Part shown: positions 22,905-34,884 of the stretch, in pieces
Layout: each line of letters begins with the position of its first letter
Position numbering within the stretch: position 1 is the first letter of the stretch
Assembly: GCA_012845835.1 (NCBI GenBank)
Contig: JABAKD010000004.1
Location: forward strand, 6,925,765 to 6,989,764
Origin: Undaria pinnatifida
Taxonomy: Eukaryota; Sar; Phaeophyceae; Laminariales; Alariaceae
Direction: 5' to 3'
Length of the DNA stretch: 64,000 bases
Program-made: the position numbers and the translations under genes
The notes under the pieces: generated by a model
What the model was told of the DNA's origin: nothing
The model's database searches: none
The model's input: the letters and a program-made list of their open reading frames with translations, nothing else

Positions 22905-23646
22905 CTAGCCCACCCAAGCCAACCTGCCTAGGTTGAACGGCTCGTTCACTGTGAAACCGCAGGCTTGAGTTGGGTGGATGCTGACGGTATCGGGGCTGGT
23001 GAGGCGGTTGGGTCCAGTGAGGTCGAGGTCGGTCGCTGGTTGCGGGACGCTAGAAAAGAAATCGGCGTTGTCGTTTGACCAGCCTTTCCGGTTTTCTAAA
23101 GAGTAGTAGAATGTGGAGAGGAAACCCAACCAGTGGTGTGCGTGTATTCGCCGACTCGGGAAACATTTTCAAGGGCCTTGGGGTTAGAGTAGATGAGGAA
23201 ATTGGCTGACCATAGATGACCGCGGAGGCGTTTGATGACCAAACGATGCGACCGGCTTCGAGGTCAAGGCGCGTCCAGCGTCGTTCGTTGTCGAGGGCGG
23301 TGCGGTTAATGGTGACGATAGGGCGTACGGAGTCATCCGGTTGTTCTTGCTCGAGGGTGGCGGCAAACCTGTCGATACTGGTGTCGCAGCAAAGGCGGAT
23401 GGGGCAGGAGGTGTCGGGGATGGCGTCCCAGTCCAGGTAGACCAAGATTGGACGGGTGGTGAGCTCGTGGAGGATGTCTCGGATGATAGCATAAATTTCT
23501 GGGGTGAAAACGAACTGAACGCCTTTTTTAAGCAGGGCATTATTTATTGGGCGAAGCCGAGGGGAGAGAATGTTCAGTATTTTTCGATAGTACCAAATGC
23601 CTCCAAGGAGTGGACGCGTCCGCTTAGTGCTCTTGAGCATGGGCAT
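22905..23646 (-). pseudogene. Ty3/gypsy 1 RT connection and RNase H
   Basis: The first frame (23646-23200) reads the end of RT (LLGGIWYYRKILNILSPRLRP, a variant of the LLG-Y-R-FI motif) and the start of RNase H with CDTSIDRFAATLEQEQ and ERRWTRLDLEAG. After frameshifts near 23200, a second frame (23129-22905) continues with WLGFLSTFYYSLENRKGWSN and NADFFS, the conserved RNase H end. The initial RNase H Asp lies in the CCDTSID segment. The domains are recognisable but the frame is broken at least twice. Confidence 0.8.
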
Positions 23647-24694
23647 CTTGGTGAGCGTGGAGACCTGGTCAGCGTTAGGACTAACGCCAGAGGAGGAGAT
23701 GGTATTTCCCAGGAAATCGGGATCGAAGGCGCCAAGCCTGACCTTGGCGGGGGAAATTTTGAGGTTGTGCGTTCGAAGAGGGAGCGGATATTGGCGTCGA
23801 GAGCCGTGGGGTGGGGGTCGAAGACAATGACGTCGTCGATGTTGGCGGCGACGTGTTCAAGGTCTTTGATAACCTCGTTGATGACCTTGCAGAACCACCG
23901 GGCGCGGCGTTGCTGCATGACGAGCCATTCGAAGAGTCGGGTGTGGGTGGAGAAGCCGGTGAGTGGTATGGCAGACCAGGCGTTTAATTGCACGTACGCG
24001 CAAGGTTTTTACGTTTGCACTTAAATTCGATACTGCCCCTGCCGACGTCGAGAGCGGACCTCAAGCCCCCCAAAGGGTGGGTTGGGGTTAGGGTTAGGGT
24101 TGGGGTTGGGGTTGGGGTTAGGACTAGGGGTAGGGTCAGGTCTGGGGTCGGGTTAGTCAGGACACCACAACCGTCGTTTCATGCAAACCTGCACATAAGG
24201 AGCCGCCATACACAAATCGCTACAAGTATTGAATATACGTGCAAATCTAAAAGCATTTTCACGCAAGTGAAACTTTGCGGGGGCTGGGTATGGTGTTCTT
24301 GTCGATGGCTATCTGGTGGGACGAAGACACAAGGTCGAACAGAGAAAATTCGCGTCATTTCCCCAGGAAATCAAGGACCTCGTCGATGCGCGGGATAGGG
24401 GAGCCGACCCATGGAGCTGATGGCTCTGAGCATCTTGCAGTTCACTGTTGTCAGGACGCTGCCATCCTTCTTGGAGATGGCGAGCATGGGGGTGGCGTAC
24501 GAGGAGTTCGAGTGCTGAATGAGGCCCGCGGTCAAGTAACGGTCGAGTACAGCATCGGCCTGATTGGCAAGGGTGCCGTTGATCCGGTAGGCGCGGGAGA
24601 ACGCAGGGGCGCTTTCCGGGGGGATGGAAATATTGAACGGAATGTTTGAGCACGAGCCCAAACTCGAGTTTGGATGTGGAGAAGACGTCGGCAA
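23574..24694 (-). pseudogene. Ty3/gypsy 1 reverse transcriptase, split
   Basis: The N-terminal part (24694-24309) contains FNISIPPESAPAF, DAVLDRYLTAGLIQHSNSSY and ATPMLAISKKDGS, typical of RT motifs 1-2. The C-terminal part (23993-23574) contains TRLFEWLVMQQ, the WFCKVINEVIKDL segment and the catalytic box NIDDVIVFD (DD codons at 23832-23837); the usual Tyr of YxDD is Asn. Between them, 24000-24300 lacks the first catalytic Asp region and instead holds telomere-like repeats. A further frameshift follows IRSLFER. The enzyme is dead. Confidence 0.8.
24073..24160 (+). repeat. Interstitial telomere-like repeat inside RT
   Basis: The tract alternates TTAGGG and TTGGGG with a few variants (GGGTTAGGGTTAGGG core), and grades into TCAGGTCTGGGG. 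It interrupts a retrotransposon reverse transcriptase. Confidence 0.75.
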
Positions 24695-24822
24695 ACTCGC
24701 AGAGGACGAGTCCGAGGTCTTTAACTACCGACGGGGACCAGCCAGAACCGTGGAGATCAAACGTAATGTCGCGTACGTGTAGGGGTAGCTGATCCGAGAG
24801 TCGGAGAAAGCTTGTCCGTTGG

Positions 24823-25710
24823 TCACCGGTCAGGCGCTCCTAAGCTTGGGGCAGGGTACCTTTGGTGGAGGGGGGCCTCGGTCCGGGGGAGCACGTCGTC
24901 GGCCACGGGGATGTTGTTGTGAAGGGCGTCGATGTCGGTGGGTAGGGGTTGCGTGTTAATGTCCTGCAGCGCTGATGTCGGAATTGGTATGAGGGGAGAA
25001 AAACTTGTCCCTAGAAGGTCGCCTGGTTCGATGTCAGTGGATCCTGAGGGCGGGATTGTATGGTACCTATTTGCGACGAACATTTCGGTTTCGGAGGAAT
25101 CGCCGTGGCGGGGGAGCATGTCGACCAGGTGGCGGCCGGCGAGGGCTAACACGCCCGAGGAGCAGACCAAGTTGACTGGGACGAGAGATGGCGTAGACGA
25201 ACGTGACATTGCGCGCACGCCGGCCAACTCGACGTGGAAGGTGTGGGTGGTCGGTCGGTTGTCACTTTTAAACGTGGAGAGGCCTTCGGTGCGAGTAACC
25301 AAGAGGGAGAGCCCGCTGAAGATCGGTTGGGAGGGCTGACGGGGCGGGATGGCGTATGTGCGTTGTGCGAAGCGCATCCAGCTGTCGCGTCCCAGAAGAA
25401 CAGCATGTTGCAAAGTGCCCAAACAGTACAATGTACACCCAAACAGCGAGCTCAGTGTATGGTACGTAGGCATGCAGAAACTGTATTCTGAGCCGGATGG
25501 ATTTCGACGTGAGGAGGGAGGCCGAATTGCTGAACCATCCCCAATTACAAGCGGGCGCGTGGCGTTCGCAGGCGTCCGATCGAGCGTTGTTGTACTTCAT
25601 GCGGGTCCAAGATTCAGCGGGGATAATATGGTTGTGAGGTGCCTGTGTCTAGGAGGGCTAATATACTGTAGCGGCTGGAGGCGGAGGGTCCGCTGTGTAT
25701 GTTGATCCTG
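24823..25710 (-). pseudogene. Ty3/gypsy 1 protease region
   Basis: Near 25637-25659 the minus strand reads LLDTGTSQPYY, with the DTG active-site triad of retroviral-type aspartic proteases. About 80 codons later, HAVLLGRDSWMRF matches the conserved LLG(R)D segment near the protease C-terminus, within an open frame of 216 codons (25473-24823). The active site and the later segment are in different frames, so at least one frameshift separates them. The remainder, rich in Pro and Ser, is the protease-RT linker. Confidence 0.65.
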
Positions 25711-25899
25711 GTGGTGAAGGAGGCGTCATCGACGGTGGCAATGCCGTTCGAAAGACAGCTCCTTGTTCAGCGACGGGGGGCGGTGGGGTGCCAGAACAAT
25801 CAAGTCCGGGTGAAATGTTAGAGAGCAGAGTACATGCCGGAGTTGTTTCTGGAAGGAAGGGCGGCAGGAACTGGTCCAGTGTGTAGGTTCCTGTAGGGG

Positions 25900-28620
25900 G
25901 TGCCATGGTCGCGCTGATCTCGTGGATACCACTGTCCGAGGGCGAGACGCGAGTGGGGGGGGATGGAGGGGGGGGGTGGTCAAGCTGGCAGCGGATCTTC
26001 ATAAGGATGTCACCCAGACGGTTGAGTCCCCGCCACGGCTGAACTGTGAGGGCTTGCCAGACGGTGGCCCTGAAGCCGATACCCCAGTCGGGATCGTGCG
26101 GGCTGATCTCGGCGAGGAACGTGTCGCCGGTGTCCAGTAGCTGCTAGCAGAAGGGAGGGGATGAAAACTTGGCCAGGTTGCCGTTGCAAACGATGTCATA
26201 GCGGTGCCGTTCCCAAAGCCCTTGGTTGAAGTTGGATACGGAGCGTCCGAGTCACTTCTGCTGCGCAGGATCTGAGGAAGCTATAATGTCCCGGCGAATG
26301 CCTGCATCGCCGAAAAGCTTGGCCTTCTCCGACATCATTTTTTGTTCGGCACAGTTATAGTGTTCAGTGTCGACGGTGAAGGCCGAGGTGTACCCTTGGT
26401 AAAATACAGAGGAGCAGCCCCAAAGTAAAAAGATTTGGGAGGAGTCCAGGGTCGGTGGTGGTGGGTGGAGGCAGAGGGAGATGGTGTGGCTCCGTGGATT
26501 GTGGTCTCGCATGGTCGGGGAGGTCGCGGTTTGGACGATTCCTGCTCCCGAGGGCGTCGGGGGAGTGGTCGATGTTGTCGAGGTCCCCGGGGGGTGTCCG
26601 TGGCGGTGTGGTGGTCGTGATGGGGAACCCTTGAGGCCCCTGCTAGAAGCATGCACTGTGTGCAAAGAGGGACGGACACACTCGGAAGAAGCCACGGTTC
26701 CTGCAGTAGTCCGTGATCGGGGGGTAAGTGGCGGTGCAGCGACGCTACTGGCGTGTTCTTGTAGACGTAGTCGAGTCTTCTGCGGAAGACATCGCGGGTA
26801 AACTGTCCCTTGGGCCAAGGAAGAGTGGTACGGTCAGTACCGGACGGTCAGCTGTGAGTCCAGAATTGCTGGCGTCGGGTTTTGAGCTGGTATTCCGCGG
26901 GATCGGCGGACGTCGGTGAACGTGCGCCAAAGGGATCGTTGGGTTGAAGACGGAAACGATGCGGGGGTCGATGGCCCTGGGGTAGTGGCAGTGGAGCCGG
27001 GGAGGGAATGGAATTTGCTGTTAGCTGTTGATGGCGTCTCCCACGAGATTGGAAAGATCCGCAGAAATTTCGGCAATTGCAGGCACGGCGCAGTGTCGCG
27101 CATCGAAGGGGGACGCATAGGGAAGCGTCGTGGAAGGGCTCGGCTTGCCCGCCTCCTCCTGCCAATACCTCCAACCAACCGCGTGAACAAGGGAGCCAAC
27201 CCTTATTCACGTGTGTGGTTAATGTAGAATGTGGGTCGGGGGGGGGGCTGCGGGGGGTGAAAACGGTCGGGCGGGTGAGTGGAGTCTGAGACTCCTGGGG
27301 AGTAATGCGCGCGAGCATCTTGACAGGTACCCGGTACGGTCGCGTGTGGCACTGCTGGTGAGGTCGCGGCGTGGTATTCACCATCGACTGGTCAGCTGTT
27401 GTGGAAGGTGCCCGATTGACGCGACTTCAAGTTGCCACCGTGTTGTGGGGATCCCAGGCGCGTGTTCATGGGTTGTTTGGAGTGGAGGGAGGTTGTGTTG
27501 TTGGTCTGAAACGATCATGGCTGTGGAGGGGGGTTCGTGAGCAGAGGGGGGGGTGAGTTGTTGTGATCAACTACTCTGAGCACCGACGTTGTTGGAGTAG
27601 TTGCTCCGCCGGGAGCCTGCAGCCTTGTTCGAGCGGCCGTTGGTGAGGTTGCAGCAGCTTCGTGCTGAGGATGGCGCGGCGCAATAGAGGCTGCGGTACT
27701 TGCTGGTAGGACTGGAACAGGCTAATACTAAGGGGGGGGGGGGCAAGATAAATTGCGATGCCTGTTGGTGGGACCGGTTCAGGCTGATTTTGATGGCGGT
27801 GGCGATGCAATTGAGATCGCGGTACCCGTGATTGTCGGGTTGGCACCAACAGGTTCTAAGGGGGTGCCTGGTTGACGCGAGTTTGAGTAGCCACCGCATT
27901 GTGTGGGTTCGAGGCTCATGTTCGCGTTGTTCGGAGTGGAGGGGAGCTTGGGTTTGGGGCCTTAGACGTTGATGGCTGTGGAGGGGGGTCCATGAGCGGA
28001 GGGGAAGGTGAGTTAATAGATGATCTACCGTGGGAATTCTTGTTGTTGGAGAAGTTGCTCCACTGGGAACCGGCGGTCTTGTTTCAGCTGCCGTTCGTGA
28101 GACTGCTGCAGGTCACTACTGAGGGGGTGGGGGCGCAATTGGGGCTGCCGTACCCGCTGGTAAGACTAGTGCAGGCTGATTCTGAGGGGGGGTGGGGCAA
28201 AAAATATCGCGGTGCTCGTTGGTGGGGTCAGTAGAGGCTGGTCGTGAGGGGAGGGCGGTGCACTAGAGATTGCGGAACCCATGACTGGGGTTAGCGCTGA
28301 CAGGGGGCGGCGCAAATAGATATTGCGGTGCCCATTGGAGGGGTTGGTGCCGACTGGTACTGAGGGGGGGGCGTGCAACAGATACTGCGGTGACCGTTAA
28401 AGGAGTTGGGCTTACGGTCTCCGGTGGCGCAAAGGTGGCCTGGCATGGCGTGGACATGACGGCGGAGACACATCTTTCCGCGACCCGGACGGCCCGCTCG
28501 GCCACGACGGAGGCCAGAGCACGCTCCGTTTGAGCGATCTGTCCCTCCAGACTGGTCGTCTCGGCCTGGTATGTAGGTGATAAGGTTGTGTGTAACCGCA
28601 ACCGTGTGCGGTTGCCCTCT
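25900..28620 (-). pseudogene. Ty3/gypsy 1 gag region, heavily degraded
   Basis: Frames on the minus strand include a coiled-coil-like segment (GQIAQTERALASVVAERAVR, near 28470-28540), low-complexity Pro/Thr/Ser repeats (27400-28400), and a Cys-containing patch near 26700 (YCRNRGFF) that may be a decayed zinc knuckle. No continuous capsid domain can be read. The call depends on position upstream of the protease. Confidence 0.45.
27411..28200. repeat. ~340-bp direct duplication, period ~457 bp
   Basis: Segments 27411-27745 and 27868-28200 align through shared blocks such as GATGGCTGTGGAGGGGGGT-like, GTTGTTGGAGAAGTTGCTCC-like and GGTAAGACTAGTGCAGGCTG-like sequences. Short ~65-bp G-rich units continue to about 28420. 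All of it lies in the gag part of gypsy 1. Confidence 0.65.
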
Positions 28621-28699
28621 TCGGTTGGATCCGGATGGTGGCGCGTGCCTCTGTGGGCGTAGAAGCCGCGACACCGATGGTTGGCCTGGGCTGTCAGGG

Positions 28700-29600
28700 T
28701 AGGGAGACCGTGTTTGAGGGCGCAGCAGTAGCGTCAGTGGTGGCGCGTGGTGGCGCCTGCATCCAGGGCGTGGGTGTTCGGGGCTCCTACTCCTCGCATT
28801 TCAGTTTTCCTCCGTGTTATTCACGGGAAGTTATAGACACTCTCCTGGCGAGACGTGTGGAGGGGGGGGAGGTGTACCGAGATTTTCCGCGTAGGACCTT
28901 GGAGAGGAGTGTGGAGTCACTCCTCGGGTGGGTAACGGATTCCGAACGTGCATAGACACTCCGGCGGCACGTTTTAGAATCCCGAAAAATATAAATAGAC
29001 CCTTGAACGGCGCGAACTGACGAGGCTGTACCTACTCGGTGGTGGGGAAAGGTGGCCCGTGCCCGGGGTGGTTGGAGAAAGGGGGGGTCTAAAACCAACG
29101 AGTAGACGAAAGAGGTCGGGGTGCAATCAAATATTCGGGATCGGTCTGGGATAAATGGGGAGAAGGAGGAGGGGGTATCCGTCTCGCGGATGGTAGAGGG
29201 TCCTCCATGACCCAGTCGTTACCCAACTCATTACTCGAGTCGTTATCCAAATCATCGCCCGAAATGTTTAATGTGGTGGTGATGTGTGACACGCGCCCAC
29301 CTTCTCCTAGAACTTTGGTATTAAACGATCTCGGGGATATTCTGCGACGCTCATAAAAGACCAAGGCTACGGTAGGGGGGGTACCCCCATTTCCAGTGGT
29401 GTGTTTGAGCCAGTCGCACGAGCGACTCTGTACCTCACGGATGAAAATGGTTCAGGCACTTGTCTTGGTGCAGCTTAGGTTACCATTTGCGGGTTGATTT
29501 CGTCAATACATAACATGAAAACCTAAGATCGCAAAGGAACAAAGGGGTTACTAGCGCAAGTGACCCCTAGCCGCTGAAATAGAAAGCCCAAAAAGGGACC
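28700..29600. other. Unassigned region
   Basis: No supported gene. A segment at 29390-29465 matches 3545-3615. LTR sequence of gypsy 1 might be expected here, but I could not match it to a partner. Confidence 0.4.
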
Positions 29601-30660
29601 CCCGGTCAACATTACTTGTTGTTTTCCCAGAAACTTGTCGCAACTTGGGAACCTCGGAGAGCGATCACGATGCCCGTAGATGACGTTCTACTGTGGCCCC
29701 AAAAACCAGTCACAATTTGTGAGTATCGGAGCGCGAGTACGACGCCCGAAATTTATGTATTGGACATCGTACGAAACATCTGTGACTGTGACAATTTGTG
29801 AATTTCGGAGGGCGATTACGACGCCTCTTTAGGTACGTGCTGTTGTCCGACAAATCTGTAACCATTTGTAAACTTCGGAGAGCAGCTCCGACGCCCTGAA
29901 CTGTATGTCCTGTTGTCCGAAAAATCTGTTTCAATTTGTTACCGACGCGCAGAGCAATTACGACGCCTATAACATTACTTCCTGCTGTTCAAAACATCTG
30001 TAACAATTTGAGTACTTCGAAGAGCGGTTACCACCCCGAAATATTACGTAGTGTTGTCCGAAAAACCTGTCACAAGCAGTGGTTATTGGAGAGCGACTCC
30101 GGTGCCCAGGATTTACGTGCCGGTATCTGAGTAATCTGTCACGTTCTGCAAATTACGGGGAGCGATTACGACGCCAATAATTTACCTTGGGGGCGACAAG
30201 AATCTTCGTCACAGCAAAATCGGGAAGAAAAATCGATTACGACGGCCGTACAATAGTCTTATCGCTACGAAAATCTCCGTCAGAAACTTTAGCACGGCCT
30301 TAGATTGTCGTAGCGCTACGGAAATATCCATCAGAAATTGAAAATCTGGGGTGTGAACAATCGATCACAACGCCCGTGGATTGTCTCATCGCTATGAAAA
30401 TCTCTACCAGAATTCTGAAATTTTGGAGAAAAAGTTCGATTAGCGCGCCCGTAGATTGTGTTATTGCTACGAAAATCTTCATCATGAACTTCAAAATTTG
30501 CGGGAAAAGTTCGATTGGCACACCGGTAAAAATGACCTTATCGCTACAATAATCCCCATCAGAAAATTAGAAAATCTGATCAAAAGAATCGACTAGCACG
30601 CCGATAGGTGACCTTGTCACTACGAAAATCTTCGGAAATTTGAATACCTGGGGGAAAAAA
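29600..30660. repeat. Satellite-like array, ~70-75-bp units, two subtypes
   Basis: Subtype 1 (29600-30200) has about eight units with GAGAGCGATTACGACGCC and GTCCGAAAAATCTGTCACAA-like blocks. Subtype 2 (30200-30660) has about six units with TCGATTACGACGCCCGTAGA and TATCGCTACGAAAATCTTC-like blocks. The shared CGATTACGACGCC shows that the two descend from one unit. There is no coding potential and the units are too divergent for a young array. Confidence 0.8.
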
Positions 30661-30954
30661 TCGATGTGGACCGGGAGCATAGGGGTAGAGAAGGATGCGG
30701 CTTAAGCACAAAATACTACCACAATCACTGCCGTGTGAAGCGTGGTGCGGGGGTGTGACGCAGGCACCTACCACGTAGTTCTGATGGGTGGGACAACGGG
30801 GTATGCATAGGCGACATATTTCTGTTCCGCGGTGTTTCTGGTGGGGAAACAGCAAAGTTAACCTGGCGTTCGCAGTCCGATGTGCTTGAGGCGGCATGAT
30901 CTACGAGATTTTCGGGTAGGAGGGTTCTCTCAAATGTGCATCGAATAGGAAAAA

Positions 30955-31509
30955 TTGGCGCAACGCGTGCTGTGCCTGCGTCAAATGAGTGGACAGGAAT
31001 ACGTGGGAGTTCTGTTGTGCGCGCTTCTAAAGACAGGCTGTAGGCGTCTAGGGCTGCTGTTGTTTCGTTGGGGGACGTCAACAACTTTTTGCGAGTCTCT
31101 TCGGGTCAGCCAAGGGGTTGTTCTCTTGACATACATCGGCATTATCAGGCGAGAGTTCAAAAAGGAGATCATGCTGAAGCATGGTGTCCAAATGATGGCC
31201 AAGTCTCTTCGCGTCCGCCAAGGGGTTGTTCACTTGATCTACATCGGCCTCGAGAGGGAGCTCGAAAAGGAGATCATGCAGGAGCATGATGAGTTGAACA
31301 TGATGGTCGAGCAACATCATACCCGAGGGGCCAAGCCGATACGCGTCCTACCGCTACTGAGGTCACGGCCGCCAGGCGCTCGCGTCGTCTCCTACGCAGT
31401 CGGGGTGAAACGAAGGGGGCGCACGGGCGTAGGCATGCATCCGCAGCAATTTAGAAAGGGGAGGGGCGAAAAAAGAGCATACTCTAGAAGTACTATGAAC
31501 AAAAAGTGA
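30955..31509 (+). CDS. Unrecognised ORF with internal 36-residue duplication
   Basis: An open frame of 184 codons. A 108-bp direct repeat (starting near 31096 and 31204) gives two units of the form SLRVxQGVVxLxYIG...EFKKEIM, predicted to be helical and charged. The N-terminal third is hydrophobic, and the C-terminus is basic (KRRGRTGVG, RKGRGEKRAYS). Other frames across the duplication are also open, including one on the minus strand with repeated NNPLAD, so the correct frame is uncertain. It may be an exon, a repeat fragment or non-coding. Confidence 0.3.
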   Translation: MAQRVLCLRQMSGQEYVGVLLCALLKTGCRRLGLLLFRWGTSTTFCESLRVSQGVVLLTYIGIIRREFKKEIMLKHGVQMMAKSLRVRQGVVHLIYIGLERELEKEIMQEHDELNMMVEQHHTRGAKPIRVLPLLRSRPPGARVVSYAVGVKRRGRTGVGMHPQQFRKGRGEKRAYSRSTMNKK

Positions 31510-33790
31510 CTCAAATATAAAAGAGGACGCAAGGGTGCTGTGTTGAGAGTATGGACCTTGGATTTTAATGTAAATTAATGCGCATGCAGTCTATGGCCCC
31601 ACCACACGAGGAAGAATGCAAACCTCCAGCGATCTCTGCTCAAAGAAAGAGAATTGTGGACAAGTGTCCATCGCGACAAAATAAAACATTCTCACTATCC
31701 AGTTGTGTGTTTTGCGTACGTACGTACACGTCGCACCGCAACATTTTTCCTTGTCTGTATCCAAGCTAACATGCTGACACGGTGGGCGGAGTAAGAACGA
31801 GCTGGGCTGAACGAGAACCTGAGCTGGTGATCACCGCGCGGTGAGTAGAACTGTGCTCGTCAGTAATTGTTATAGTGGTGTCTTGGGGTATGTGCCAGAT
31901 AGGATAACTATTATTCAACAGGTGTGTGTTCTTGACCCGAACCGATTTTTCCGCCCGTTAATATCCATATTTACAAGGGCTCGGCCTGGGTCCCGGCGAT
32001 GCTCCGGGTAGGTCAGGGCAGCACTTCGTCTTGTTCGATTCAATACCCTTATACCACACAACACAGAGTCTAAGCGTGTGGAATGTAAAGTAATGACAAG
32101 AGAACGATATAGACGAACAGTGGACTACTTACTTTCTCCGTTTCTTGCAAGAATCCGATTCCGAGCCGATGCAGACTGCCCATCTAGTCTGGCCACAGAG
32201 AGACGTTTCGAGTGCGTTTCTACATGTGTTGACACAACCAAGCATCGACGGCCAGCAGAGGGGTGGCCATGTATCCTGCATGTTCTCTACGTAGCCAATG
32301 AAAGGCGCCCACTGCGCCAGCTTCTGCTACACCATGCATGATAGTATCTAGATCCGAGGCTCGCAGACCGACTGTCTTTGTGGTGATTCTGATCGTGAAG
32401 AGACTTGCTGACGGTATTCTAGTCGTGAGACACGGTGTCCCTGCCTTCTTCATTCAGTTCCTCGAATGATATTTTAATGCCGCTACTTGTTGCTACCGTA
32501 TCCGGTAGATAAGAGTATTAGTAATACGCGATAGCACTGCTCTGCAAGTTTGGCAGGTAAGGATTTCAGGCTCGAGGTTTAGACGAAAGTATTTTTTAAA
32601 AAACATGTATTTCCTGGTATGACCTTTTGGTATGATTGCTGGTCCTTCATTGATTGGCCGAGGATCGTACAGAAATTAGCCGCCATCTGGGGACGATAGG
32701 GTCCCATCACACGATCATAATTCATCCACACACACATAATATTACACATCTCCCGCGACTCGGGAACGTACGCGGATGTCACCTGAAATTGATATGTTCT
32801 CGCTCAGTGTGGAAATAATCCCCAACCCCACCTACTGGCCGATGATGGCTGGGGGTCGTATAGTATAGAGCCAGGTTCACCCGGGGACATATAGAGTCCC
32901 ATCCCTAGTCCGGAAGTCATTCTATATCTCCAAACGTTAGACAAACCGGGGAATAAAACCGAATTCTCTCTGGTCATCACCGGGTGGAAACCCCAACTCC
33001 GTTGGCTGAAATCGCTGACTGGTTCAAGCTCCACGGCGCCGCCCCACACATTTGGAGGATGATAGAGGCTCACTAACCTATGGGGAGCAGTTCCGTCACC
33101 CACGGGGGAGAAAGTGCCATATCCCCGGTTCAGAAATACTCATAATATCCACAGCTCCAACAACGCGGGATCTAGCCAGCGGGAACTAAAACGATGATTT
33201 TCCGGGTCGATACCTCTCCCCGCACGGCGTGCCAACCCCGACCCCCATTGGCTTTATCGTGATTGGCTGGTAGGCCTTGACCCAATATGATCGCAATTTC
33301 CTCAACCAACTCGGATTTTCTTGCATACTTCCGTATTTGGGAATCATTTGCAACATGCAAACGCAATTCGACCAGCTATTCGCATGATAGCTCGCAGAAA
33401 AAAGCTATTTGAAGGCTACATCAGGTGGGCGTGCCGAGCAAGCACGCTCAAAATGAGGATGAGAGAAACACTTACTTGTCATTGAACGCCAACAACAGTA
33501 GAACCACACGCAATATGAATGGACGAATTACAGAGTGATTTGTATCCAGGATTCAGCCCATCTCGGTTATACGTACAATTTCAAACAAAAACGGGGTGTT
33601 CAAATCAACACGACATAATAAATGGAACTAAAAGACTGGCACAACTCGAGCATAATGACCGTGGAAAATGGCAGGAAATGAGGACGAAACAACGCGTCTT
33701 TGACTCGCGTAATGGCCGAATAATCATGGAGTACTACAATCATGGATTTTGTCGCTTATGCTGCACCGAAACCATTTGCTGAAAATCCTG
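31510..33790. other. Unassigned region
   Basis: No recognisable gene. A minus-strand frame at 32804-33103 (99 codons, with WGGAVELEPVSDFSQRSWGF) has plausible protein composition but no family match I can name. Frames at 32579-32782 and 33172-33366 share only an ILGQ motif with each other. Confidence 0.4.
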
Positions 33791-33793
33791 TTC

Positions 33794-34407
33794 TCATTCG
33801 CTTATTAGGTAAAACCTAAGATCGCTAATATTTTCGCGGGTTTTCTCGCCCTGCCATCTCACTCTGGGGGGGGTGCAGCATTTGTGAAGCGACAGGACTG
33901 GTACCGACTCTATACCAGTGACCACGGAACACCGAGCTGTCGCAGTCTTCTCGGGGTGTGCTGTAAAGCCTACTCTACGATGAGATGCTTTGATCGTCAC
34001 TTGAGAGGTTTTGAATGACAAATGCTCTGTACTCCAGTCGAAGACACCTCCGAAGGCGCCCATGACGGTGTTATCGAGTAGCATAATGTCTGACCCTAAA
34101 GTGGGCAATTCGAGGGCTTCGACTGGTAGGTTAATATCTCCTAGTGTGAGAGAAAGCAAACATATCCTAAAATTTGGAGAGGCGACCCATCAGCACTGCT
34201 GAGGTTGATCGCTGCCGGGGGAACTGCAAAAAATTGAGTTTCTTTCGTTGTGGAATGTGTCTGTACAAAGTGAACAGATATGAATGGTACATCGGTTGCG
34301 GTGTCAATCGTGACATTGTGCGCCGGATAATCATCGATTCTGACGTTTACTCGTACGCGCTTTGTCGTAGAGTTGAGAGCTGTGGGATATCTGGGATACC
34401 CACTCAC
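33794..34407 (-). pseudogene. Ty3/gypsy 2 aspartic protease
   Basis: Two overlapping minus frames form a retropepsin-like domain. The N-terminal frame reads RVNVRIDDYPAHNVTIDTAT with VPFIS following; the active-site region IDTAT (34291-34308) lacks the usual Gly of DT/SG. After a frameshift near 34150, LGDINLPVEALELPTLGSD and IMLLDNTVMGAFGGVFDW match the flap and C-terminal part of such proteases. It directly follows gag on the minus strand. No RT, RNase H or integrase follows down to 31.5 kb. Confidence 0.65.
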
Positions 34408-34884
34408 GGCAGACGTGTGGAAAGCACCAAAGTGCGTTTTCCGGTTAGCTTCGCATGATAATAAAACTTGATGTTAAACTTTTTCGTTTAGTTTGCGGGA
34501 CGCAGCGGAAACATACAACGCTTGTGGTACCACGGAAGGTGAAAACGTATTATTCTGACGCTGACTACCCTTCTCGATTTTGTTAGCTGTTTCTACGGAT
34601 GGTCCAACTCCACGCGGTACTGCTAGAACACTTGGAACCTGCTGCTTATTTTTTTAGCCTGTTACAGTATTCGACTGGTTGTTTGCATGTACTTGTTTCG
34701 CACGGGTACTCGCTAGAGAGGTGGAGCTCTTTGTTCGGCCACACTTATCCTTCCTCTTACTACTAGGTCTACCGGCACTTGCCACGGCCACGCTAGCTGA
34801 TCACGCTATCGTTCCTACCGCGGGTTTGGCAATCCTAGTTTGCCTACTCCCCGAACCGGTTTGAGGCAACCAGCGCGGGCCGCC

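Larger units (their letters stand above)
21640..28700 (-). mobile_element. Decayed Ty3/gypsy LTR retrotransposon 1
   Basis: On the minus strand the order is gag (about 28600-25900), protease (25700-25000), RT (24690-23560) and RNase H (23560-22905), followed by a pre-integrase remnant (DWAREQRAEDLCSAILRF near 21640-21730). Integrase and both LTRs were not found. Frameshifts, a 60-bp minisatellite, a ~340-bp direct duplication and a telomere-like insertion have expanded and disrupted it. Confidence 0.75.

Noticed and set aside
29600-30660. CRISPR-like array
   Set aside because: Units are diverged over their entire length, with no invariant short repeat and unique spacers. The genome is eukaryotic.
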